Origin: Prorocentrum cordatum
Lineage: Eukaryota > Sar > Dinophyceae > Prorocentrales > Prorocentraceae
Reading direction: 5' to 3'
DNA: 64,000 bases
NCBI GenBank assembly: GCA_963575745.1
Contig: CAUYUJ010020273.1
Span: forward strand, 83,104 to 147,103
Numbering within the stretch: the first letter of the stretch is position 1; every line of letters starts with the position of its first letter. Below are positions 53,936 through 62,355 of this stretch, piece by piece. The notes below the pieces were generated by a model. It had not been told where the DNA came from. It saw only the letters and a list, made by a program, of their open reading frames with translations, and did not search any database. The translations under genes were made by a program, and so were the position numbers.

Positions 53936-54209
53936 CCCCAACCCCGCCCAGCCAGCCCCGAGGGGACAGGGCACCTCGGGTGGGCCCGCGCGGCGGCGCG
54001 CCCCTCCCCGATTTGCGCGGGGCCGCGTGCATCCGCGGCCGAGGGACGCGGAGGCGACGAGCGGGACGCTCCCGCTGCGGCGGACAGGGCTCGCCACGAC
54101 CTCGAGTTGACGTCGGGCGCGTGCCTCTGCAGGAGCAGGTTTCGAGAATAGACAACAAAACATCCGGGGACGACTCTTTTTTGTTCTCTTTGCATGGGGC
54201 GCGGAGCAC

Positions 54210-54377
54210 AGGACTTACCAGCCTGGAACATATCCCTATCCCTATGCTGGGCACCTCCTCATCACGATGCCAATATTAGGGATTGCCTTATGTTTTGAGG
54301 GCGAATCCCTAAGATTGTCATCGCCTTTTGGCGTGTCAATCCTAAGGATAAGGATACGTTCGAGGCTGGTAAAGGAC
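54210..54377. mobile_element. MITE (family G) with perfect 5-bp target duplication
   Basis: The element TTACCAGCCTGGAACATATC ... GGATACGTTCGAGGCTGGTAA spans 54,215-54,372 (158 bp), with arms of about 32 bp matching at roughly 27 positions. It is flanked exactly by AGGAC at 54,210-54,214 and 54,373-54,377. A second internal stem (AGGGATT...AATCCCT) lies at its centre. It is more AT-rich than its surroundings and non-coding. It split a copy of the 40-bp AGGACACGAGGG repeat. Confidence 0.9.
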
Positions 54378-55019
54378 ACGAGGGCGCCCTCGATCTGGCA
54401 GGGCCGCCCTGCGACTCGGCCTTCAGGCCGCATGCACTGCGAGCGAACAGCGGGCCGGCTCTCGGAACTGCTCGGGGCGGGGACGCCTGGGGACCAGGAG
54501 GTGGACCGCGTGCTTCGCGCCGAGGCTTGTGCGGCCTTCTGCTCCCCCCCTCGACCGGGAGAGGCGCGCTCTCGACCCGCGGATCAAGAAGTGTCGCGCC
54601 GAGGCGGGACGGGGCCGCACCGGCGGCGCGACGCGCGCTGTCCCAGAGCCTCCGGCCGTGCTCTGGGCGTGGGACCCCTCGGGCCCGAGCGACCTGCCGT
54701 GGGTGCCGTGGGCGCAGGCCACGGGGCGGAGGCGCCCGCCGTGGCCCCGATCCGCCCCGACGCCCCGATGCCAAGGCGCCGAGGGTCGATCGATCCGCTC
54801 GGCTCCGATCCGATCCGGCACGCTCCGACCCGATCCGAGCGAGCCGATCGATCGGAGCGCAGAGGCCAGGTCCGCTGTGGCTCCGGCCCAATGCGACGCG
54901 ATCGATCGGAGCGCACAGGCCCCGACACTGGGGCCACGGCGCCAGCCGTGGTGACCTGGTCCACGACGCCTCGATGGCAGGGACTGTGGGGGGCCTGTGT
55001 GCGGCCACCCCGTCTCAGA
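54378..55019. other. GC-rich unassigned sequence
   Basis: Many GATC-containing words; ATCGATCGGAGCGCA followed by (G/C)AGGCC occurs at 54,846 and 54,901. No gene recognised. Confidence 0.4.
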
Positions 55020-55169
55020 CCACGGCGGGGACGACGGGGACGAGGACGACGACAACCAGGACGAGGAGGACGAGGACGTCGAGGACGACGGAGAGAACGA
55101 CGAGCACGACGAGGACGACGAGGACGAGGACGAGGAGGAGGAAGACGACGACGCGACGACGAAAACGAC

Positions 55170-55236
<67 letters not shown>

Positions 55237-55260
55237 GCGACGAGGAGAGCGGGGACGACA
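55020..55260. repeat. (GAC)n microsatellite
   Basis: ACGACGACG with GAG and GGC variants, grading into GGCGGC. Confidence 0.9.
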
Positions 55261-55539
55261 GCGGCGGCCGCCACTGCCCGAACCGCGCGCCTCCGTCTCG
55301 CTCTTGCCGCGGATCAGGGACCGGACGTTCACCTCCCGCGCCGCGCCGCGCGGCAGATAGTGCGAGGAGGGCGAGGGGACAGCGCAACTAGTAAGTTAGA
55401 ATGATAATAATAAGAAGAAGAATTCGACTATGAGGTAATATGAGGAAAGAGAAAAACAAGAAGAAGAAAAATAATAAGAAGAAGGCTAAGCATACTAATA
55501 CCAATAATAAAATAGCACAAGCAAGAAGACATAAGCAAC

Positions 55540-55709
55540 GCCATGCGCATAAACGTTTGGCGCTCCGCGCGGACTTCTTGGGTCTGCGCTGGACCCCCCT
55601 TCCCTCGCGCGCGGAGCGTGCCAGGGGCGGCTCCGGAGGCGCCGCCAGAGGGGGCCCCAGCGCAGATCCAAGACACCCGCGCGGAGCGCCACCAGTCGAT
55701 GTGCATGGC
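55540..55709. mobile_element. Fold-back element, family C copy 3
   Basis: Left arm: GCCATGCGCATAAACGTT, TGGCGCTCCGCGCGG, TTGGGTCTGCGCTGG. Right arm, reverse-complemented: GCCATGCACATCGAC, TGGTGGCGCTCCGCGCGG, TTGGATCTGCGCTGG. Centre: GAGCGTGCCAGGGGCGG. Arms about 50 bp. This is the best-preserved copy of the family. AT-rich DNA lies on both sides. Confidence 0.85.
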
Positions 55710-55855
55710 TGTTCTTATTTTTCTTTTTATTATTATTATTATTATTATTCTTCTTATTTTTCTTCTTACGTTTCTTATTATTATTCTTAATATTCCCGTT
55801 AGACATATTATTTTTCTTCTTCCTATTATGATTCCTTCTTCTTCTTCTTCGAGAT
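55710..55855. repeat. AT-rich (TTA/TTC)n stretch
   Basis: TTATTATTATTATTA and TTCTTCTTCTTC runs, unusual in this GC-rich window. Purine-rich AAGAAGAAA on the other side of the fold-back (55,440-55,500) is roughly complementary. Confidence 0.85.
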
Positions 55856-56019
55856 AGGGAGGTTCGTGTCGTGACGATCGGCCGTGTCGCCACCGTGTGC
55901 ACCGCTCCACATTGCACGGCCGTGGCTCTCCGACCGCGAAGGCGGCTCGACGTCGGCAGGCTCCGCGTGGAGAGGGGAGGGGAAGGGAACCTCCTCCTCA
56001 TCCTTCCTGGGGGAAAGGG

Positions 56020-56200
56020 AAGGCCTCCTCCTCCTCCTCCTCCTCCTCCCCATCCCTCCTGGGGAAAGGAGAGGGAAGGAGCCTCCTCCTCCTCCTCCTC
56101 CTCCCCCTCCTCCTCCTCCTCCTCCTCCTCCTCCTCCTCCTCCTCCTCCTCCTCCTCCTCCTCCCCATCCTCCTCCTCCGCCTCCTCCTCCTCACCCTCC
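56020..56200. repeat. (CTC)n microsatellite
   Basis: CTC triplets with AAAGG-containing interruptions on the left. Confidence 0.95.
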
Positions 56201-57004
56201 TGACGGACAAGGAAGGGAAGGAACCTCCTTGTACTCCTTCCTGGGGGTGAGGGAAGCGAAGGAACCTGCCTGGCGCTGCTGCTCCCCGTCTCTCAAGATC
56301 GGCACTGACACCGCCGTGCACGGCAGAGCTCCGCGAGGCGCGCGGCACGGGCGAGAAGAGAGGCGAACGAGCTCGGTGACGAGCTGGGCACCCGCGAGGA
56401 CGTCTCGCCGTCTCGCCCAATTGGGAGTCCCGAAGCGGTGCGGCGACAGACCGCGCGGTGACCCCGAAATCCCCCAAGACCGCACCGCACGGTCCGTCAC
56501 CGCACGGTCTTGGGACCCTGGAGGCCCCTGTCGCCCAGGACATCCTGGAAAAGGGACTCCAGGCCCAAAACCGTGCGGTGACCCCGAAGCCCCACCGACT
56601 CACCACACGGCGTGGTCACCACCCCGTTTGGGGGCCCCCGACCCGAGGACACCGGTCGACGGCGGTTGGCCCGGGAAAGTGGGCGCCCCGTCGGAGGCCC
56701 CTGGCAGGTCCGTGTGCGGGCGGGAGCGAGCGCTGGTGTAAAGGTTTTCAGCGTGCTGCATTCAGGGCCATCTGTGGGGCCTCGGAAGCAAATAGCTGCG
56801 GAGGCGGGGAGGCGAGATGGCCGGGTCTGCAGCAGCGCTTCCACACCTCCGCGAGCGAGTGAGCGGTGCGAGCGTGCGTGATTGAGGATGCGGGCGCCTG
56901 GGCGTGAGCGGCGGGGCGGAACACGGCAAGCGAGGGCCCGCCCCTTCCCCCCCCCTCCGCGGGTCTCATTAATAACAGAAAACACACACCCGGCGTCGTG
57001 TCTC
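56201..57004. other. Unassigned sequence with short direct and inverted repeats
   Basis: GCGGTGACCCCGAA occurs at 56,455 and 56,575. CCAAGACCG...CGGTCTTGG (56,476-56,515) forms a hairpin. No gene recognised. Confidence 0.5.
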
Positions 57005-57145
57005 TTTTCGCCACGTGGCTCCCCATACCTCTTCCTGGGGACCTGCGCTTCATCCCGAGTCGTTTCTTGACGGCCCAGGGGTTCGGTGAGGGCCCTCGGA
57101 GGCAGAAAACTGTCAGAAACCTTCTGTCGCGCTTTCCCCGCGACG
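57005..57145 (+). repeat. Dispersed family B, copy 3
   Basis: CTTCATCCCGAGTCGTTTCT, TGACGGCCCAGGGGTTCGG and GCAGAAAACTGTCAGAAACC align with the other three copies. Confidence 0.75.
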
Positions 57146-57329
57146 TGAGGATGTCAGGAAGGGCTGGGGGTAACTTTCTCACACCGCCCGGGTATCCAGG
57201 CAATGCCCAGGGGGTCACCACTGATGGGGTCGCTTCCTCCTCTGGGGAACGGACACCCTGGAACCCCTGGAACCCCCAGAACTTTCAAAGGCGCCCTAGA
57301 ACATCCAAAACCTCTTCGATCCTCGATAT

Positions 57330-57460
57330 TCCCTCCTCCTCCTCCTCCTCCTCCTCAGCATCGTCCTCCTCCTCATCGAACCGCATCGCCGATGCACCGG
57401 CGATGCGGTTCGATCCTCCGACCCCATCTGCTCGGACCCCATCCAGGAGGTCTAGAGGTG
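57330..57460. repeat. Perfect 16-bp hairpin plus dispersed segment
   Basis: ATCGAACCGCATCGCC (57,375-57,390), loop GATGCACC, then the exact reverse complement (57,399-57,414). The segment after it (CCTCCGACCCCATCTGCTCG) matches 21,310-21,350. A short CTC tract lies to the left (57,332-57,374). Confidence 0.85.
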
Positions 57461-57494
57461 GCCCACCCCAGTGGTGAACCACCCTTGGAAATGC

Positions 57495-57546
57495 GATGAC
57501 GATGACAATGATGGCGATGACGATGACGATGACAATGATGATGATG

Positions 57547-57578
<32 letters not shown>

Positions 57579-57764
57579 GATGGTGATGATGACGACGATG
57601 GTGACGATGACGATGATGATGACTGCTCATGATGATGGTGATGATGACGACGGCGATGATGATGATGACGATGATGATGCTGCTGCTGATGATGATGATG
57701 GTGATGGTAGTAATGATGATGACGACGGCGATGATGTCGATGATGGTCAAGCTAGTGATGCTTC

Positions 57765-57799
<35 letters not shown>

Positions 57800-57985
57800 G
57801 CGACGAGGATGATGGTGCTGCTGATGGTGATGGTAATGGTGATGGTGATGATGATGATGATGATGTTGATGATGATGATGATGATGATGATTGTGGTGAC
57901 GATGATGATGAGGATGAGGATGATAATGATAATGGTGATGGTGACAATGACGATGCGATGACGATGACATCGTCATAGCCATCTT
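57495..57985. repeat. (GAT)n microsatellite
   Basis: GATGAT with GGT, GAC and GCT variants. At 57,968 the polarity reverses for about 30 bases (CATCGTCATAGCCATC), a small version of the switch at 19,437. Confidence 0.95.
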
Positions 57986-57989
57986 CATC

Positions 57990-58165
57990 GTCATCGAAAC
58001 CCCGAAGGTCTGAGGGTCCGCCACGGGACCCCAGAGGCGCGCCAGGGCCTGTGGGGAGGCGGGGGGCGCAGCGGCGAAGGCGGCGGGGGCCTCGTCCGTG
58101 TTCAGGCTGTCCAGCCTGTCGACGCACACCCTGAGCGGGCGCGGCGGTAGATCATCGGGGAGGCG
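57990..58165 (-). other. Possible short coding segment
   Basis: The minus strand reads DDLPPRPLRVCVDRLDSLNT and ALARLWGPVADPQTFGV between a GAG and a GAT tract. Composition is protein-like, but no family, start or splice sites could be fixed. Confidence 0.2.
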
Positions 58166-58189
58166 GAGAAGGAAGAGGACAAGGAGGAT

Positions 58190-58345
58190 CGATAAGGGTC
58201 GAGGAGGAGGAGGAGGAGGATCGAGAAGGATCGAGAAGGACCGAGAGGGATCGAGACAAATCGAGAGGGATCGAGGAGGATGGAGGAGGATCGAGGAGGA
58301 GGGGGAGGAGGAGGAGGAGGAGGAGGAGGAGGGGCAGGAGGAGGG
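58190..58345. repeat. (GAG)n and GATCGAGAGG repeats
   Basis: GGATCGAGAAGGATCGAGAA units lie beside GAG triplets. Confidence 0.85.
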
Positions 58346-59150
58346 GGGGGTGCAACCGCGGCGAGGAGCTAAAATGGGCACAGGCGTCCGCGGTACCTGC
58401 TGAACGCGCTGATGGCGCTGCTGTTAGCAATGCTGCTGGGCCCCGAGCGGCGTTGGAAGCAGAAGTACCTGACCCCCTCAAGCGGTTATCAAGGGATCTC
58501 TCGTACATGCCTCCAAACAGCATATGGGTATTCATAAGCATGCATGTGTATATATCTATATACATAGGCATACCTTGCATGGACCCCAACAAAGGATGTC
58601 TTGCAATGTATGCGGTGCAGTCTAGGTGGTGTAGTCAATGATGTGTTATCTAGCGGTGGAATACATGTGGTGCATTCGATGTGGTGCATTTAATTCCAGT
58701 TCGCAGTGTATTGTCCACTCCACTGCTCGCGCAATCATCCCACCATCCACCTGCAACTGCCTTTGCATAAATCCCATCGGCGGCGATTGCGATGAGTGCT
58801 TGGTGTTGGCTGGTGCACCTCGGCGGCCGCGCTAGCCCGCGCATGCTCGCCCGCGCAGCGGCCAGCTAGCGTGGCGCGACCGGCGCGGCCACGGTAGCGC
58901 CGACCGCCGGGCACTTCCAAGCGGGCACTTCGGTGCGAATCGGCGACTTTGGCGGGCGCGGTATCATGGCAAGTCGACAGCGGTAGGCGCGAGGATGGTA
59001 GTAGCGATGCTGGTGACGATGATGAGAACGACGACGGCAAGGCCAGTGACGGCGCCGATGCTGATCAAGCCGACGACGATGAGGGCGTCCTCGCGTCGAT
59101 GACGTGCGAGAGTGGCCCGCATGGTGTTATTTGACACGGATCTTGCCCCC
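58346..59150. other. Unassigned sequence
   Basis: Includes an AT-rich island (58,540-58,570). No gene recognised. Confidence 0.4.
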
Positions 59151-59157
59151 CCCCCAG

Positions 59158-59735
59158 CCCAGCACGCGCGCAAGGGCGTTCGAATGATTTCGACATGCGG
59201 CGCGGGAGGCCCCCTTGGCAGAACTGAATGAACATGTTCTAGTGGCTTGTCCGAGAATTCCCACGAGAGTGAGCGCAGGCTTTTTTTGAAAACTGGCGTT
59301 GCAAAACCACTTTTTTTCAGATGTGTTGGGGACACTCGCTTTTGGAATCCTGCCGGAACCTAACGTGGTTAAAGGATTTCGGCGTGCGCGCGACGACGCG
59401 CGCGTGTGCACTTCGTCCAATCTGTTGCAAGGTATTATTGTGACAGCACGCAAGCAGGGGCGTTCGAACGATTTCGACATGCGCGCGCGAGGGGCCCTTT
59501 TGGTAGCATTATATGAACCTGTTGAAAAGAATTTGGTTTCCTTACGAATTCGCAAGAGCGCGGGCGCAAGCTTGCTTTGAAAATTCGTGTTGCGAAACCA
59601 CGTGCTTTTATATGTGTTCGGGACACTCGATTCTGACATCATCGCGACACCCAGAGTTTTTGAAGGATTTTGGCATGCGCGCGCGACGACGTGCGCGTGT
59701 GCACTTCGTTTTTTCCCAGGAGGTTGTTGAAAACA
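59158..59735. repeat. ~285-bp tandem duplication
   Basis: GGGCGTTCGAATGATTTCGA at 59,174 and GGGCGTTCGAACGATTTCGA at 59,458. The series GTTGC(A/G)AAACCAC, GTGTT(G/C)GGGACACTCG and GCGCGACGACG(C/T)GCGCGTGT recurs in the same order. Copies are about 75-80% alike. The minus strand is open across both (207 codons), but no domain is recognised. Confidence 0.85.
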
Positions 59736-59941
59736 GATGTTTGTTGACAAACGAATGTGCGCACATACTGTTTTTTTTTTGCAGAGGATGAAGGGGGGTG
59801 CCGATACTGGCCTGCCTGGGATGGTATGAACTCATACGTAGGATGAACGATAAGGCAGAAACATCTGCAACCTGCAACACGAAGAAGGGTTCCGTTAATT
59901 CTGGGGGAGAGGTTAGATCCTGAACTATTTCAAGCAGGAGG

Positions 59942-60345
59942 ATGCAGTGCAAAGTAATTCAGGGCAGCGCGGGGCAATGCATAACATTGCGAAGCAATGC
60001 AACACACTGCAGAGCAATGCAAAGTAATGTAAAGCCATGCAAGACAGTACAACATAATACAAAACAGTGCGAAGTAAAGCAACGCACTGCACGGCAATGA
60101 ACAGCAATATCAAGCAAAGAAATGCAACGCAGCGCAAAGCATTGCGAAGCAATGCGAAGCAATTCGAGGCAGCGCAAGGCAATGCAAACCAATGCAAAGC
60201 AATGCCGACCAACGCAACGCAACGCAACGCGAGGCAAGGCGAAGCAGCGCAGGCAGTGCAGAGCAGAGCAGCGCCAAGCAGTGCTCCAAGCAGCGCGACG
60301 CAGCGCGAAGCAGCGCAGCTCAGCGCAGTGGAAAGCAGCGCAGAG
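59942..60345. repeat. Degenerate pentamer array (GCAAN)n
   Basis: GCAAAGCAATGC-type words repeat in steps of 5 or 10 bases, grading from GCAAT/GTAAT on the left to GCAGCGCAGC on the right. Confidence 0.85.
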
Positions 60346-60584
60346 ACAGCGAAACCAACGAATGCAGAGCCCTGCGCGGCGACGGCGGCGGCGACGGGCG
60401 ACGACGGGCGACCACGGGCCGCCCGGGCCGCCACGCGGGCTCCAGTGCCTTAGAGAACCGGCCCGGGAACGCCCCCTGAGCACGAGCGCTGCCTGGGGGA
60501 GATGTGCCATGCATGCGCTGCTGGAGCACGCAGTGGCTGGTTCTGTGCAGACACGATGCAAGCGCCCACGCCGCAGAGGAGAAG

Positions 60585-60815
60585 GAGGAGGAGTGGGAGG
60601 AGGAGGTGGAGGAGGAGGAGGAGGAGGAGGGGGAGGAGGAAGAGGAGGAGGAGCAGGAGGAGCAGGAGGAGGAGGAGGAGAGGGAGGGGGGGGAGGTGGA
60701 GGAGGAGGAGGAGGAGGAGGAGGAGGAGGAGGAGGAGGAGGAGGGGGAGGAAGAGGAGGAGGCGGAGGCGGAGGAGGAGGAGGAGGAGGAGGAGGAGGAG
60801 GAGGAGGAGGGGGGG
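60585..60815. repeat. (GAG)n microsatellite
   Basis: GAGGAG triplets with GCA and GGG variants. Confidence 0.95.
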
Positions 60816-61439
60816 GCGCACTCCTCCCCCTTGCCCACATCCCTCCCGTGCGTCCGACCAAGAGGTGCTGGGGGGGCCCGCAGGAGAGGAGCGCGGGCCC
60901 CTTGCGCACCGCTGCAGGGGCGGGGGGCCCGAGACGGGGAGGCCCCAAAGCGCAGCGCGGCCAAGGGCGGAACCCCCGAGCGGGGGAGCAGCCGCAGGCG
61001 GAAAGGGAGCCCCGCCCGACCTTCATGAGACAAGCGCGTTCCACTACTCCAAATCAGCTCCTCGCAAATGGCCTGGCTCCGCCGCGTTGAACTTACGAGC
61101 CACTCTACAGAGGAGGACATGTATTGCCCCTGTCGTTTGCGAATCGGCACCTAGCGAGCAGCGGATCGCGCTCGGTGGTTCCTGGGCCCTGGGAACGACG
61201 AGGCCGCTTTCTTACCGGTTCCGTATTGCCGCTTCTGTTGCCGGTTCCGGCGCCGCTTTTGTTGGCGGGCTCCGTCGCCGCTGCTTTTCTGGCTGCGGCG
61301 CCGGGTTCCAATCTCGGAGTCGTTCGTGTTGCCATCTCCACTTTCAGGAGGCGCTGCTGGTGCACGGAGCGGCCTTGCCGCTGCCGGGGGGGGCCACGGA
61401 GCGCCCGACGAGGAACCAACTATCCCACCTTCTCCCTTC
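60816..61439. other. Unassigned sequence
   Basis: GC-rich; no gene or RNA recognised. CCGTATTGCCGCTTCTG...CCGGTTCCGGCGCCGCTTTTG (about 61,222-61,265) is a weak internal repeat. Confidence 0.4.
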
Positions 61440-61635
61440 CCTCTTCCTCCTCCTCCTCCTCCTCCTCCTGCTCCTGCTCCTCCTGCTCCTCCTGCTCCTC
61501 CTGCTCCTCCTCCTCCTCCTGCTCCTCCTGCTCCTCCTCCTGCTGCCCTCCTCCTCCTCCTCCTCCCCTCCTCCTCCCCCTCCTCCTCCCCCCCCTCCTC
61601 CCCCCCCTCCTCCTCCTCCTCCTCCTCCTCGGAGG
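61440..61635. repeat. (CTC)n microsatellite
   Basis: CTC and CTG triplets with C-runs. Confidence 0.95.
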
Positions 61636-61785
61636 AGGGCCCGTGTATATCTGGGCGCCACGGCAGGCCCACGGGGCGGCTGCCTCTCCCCCAGACTGGG
61701 TCCCTCTGGGGGGGGGGGGCCGTGCACGGACCGCCCGGAGGGGGGGGGGGGCAGCCTGACGAGGGCTGCGGCCCAGACCCCCTCG

Positions 61786-61928
61786 GGTCATGAAAAAATC
61801 ACGACGGGAGGTTTCTCCCTATTTTCGGCCTCCCGGGGCCCTCGCCGGGCCTCGGGACCGTCCAAAAACGGCTCGGGATGAAGAGCCGGTCCTGGGGAAT
61901 GGGTCGGGACCTCTGGGGGTCGCGTCAT
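61786..61928 (-). repeat. Dispersed family B, copy 4 (inverted)
   Basis: Its reverse complement reads CATCCCGAGCCGTTTTTGG, GGCCCGGCGAGGGCCCCGGG, GAAACCTCCCGTCGTGATT, matching copies 1-3. GTCATG(A/C)AAAAAT occurs at both edges (61,789 and 61,925), possibly a target duplication. Confidence 0.75.
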
Positions 61929-62037
61929 GCAAAAATTGTTCACTGCGTGGGGATCCCCATATGTGCATCTCCTTGCTGGCGCTCCCTTGGTGGTGGGACT
62001 CGGTGAGGACGAATCTGGATTTAAGTGTGACTGAGCT

Positions 62038-62040
<3 letters not shown>

Positions 62041-62068
<28 letters not shown>

Positions 62069-62194
62069 CTCTCTCTGTCTCTCTCTCTCTCTCTCTGCCC
62101 TCTCTCTGTCTCTGCCTCTCTTTCCCTGCCTCTCTCTCTCTCTGCCTCTCTCTCTGCCTCTCTCTCTCTGCCTCTCTCTCTGCCTCTCTCTCTT
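62041..62194. repeat. (CT)n tract before the LINE RT frame
   Basis: A TCTCTC run with TGCC interruptions. It keeps the downstream frame open as Ser/Leu. A polypyrimidine tract just before coding sequence could also be the 3' end of an intron, but no acceptor can be fixed. Confidence 0.85.
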
Positions 62195-62355
62195 GCACGG
62201 ATGACAGCGACGCTGACACCGAAGCTGGCGGCTTCAGCCCCAGCGACGGTAGTTCGCCCGACGCGGACAGTGACGAAGACCACACTCGTGAACCACCACC
62301 TGCGCAAGTCCCCGACATCCTTCCTGCCAACGCCATTGTTGCTAACACCAAGGAC

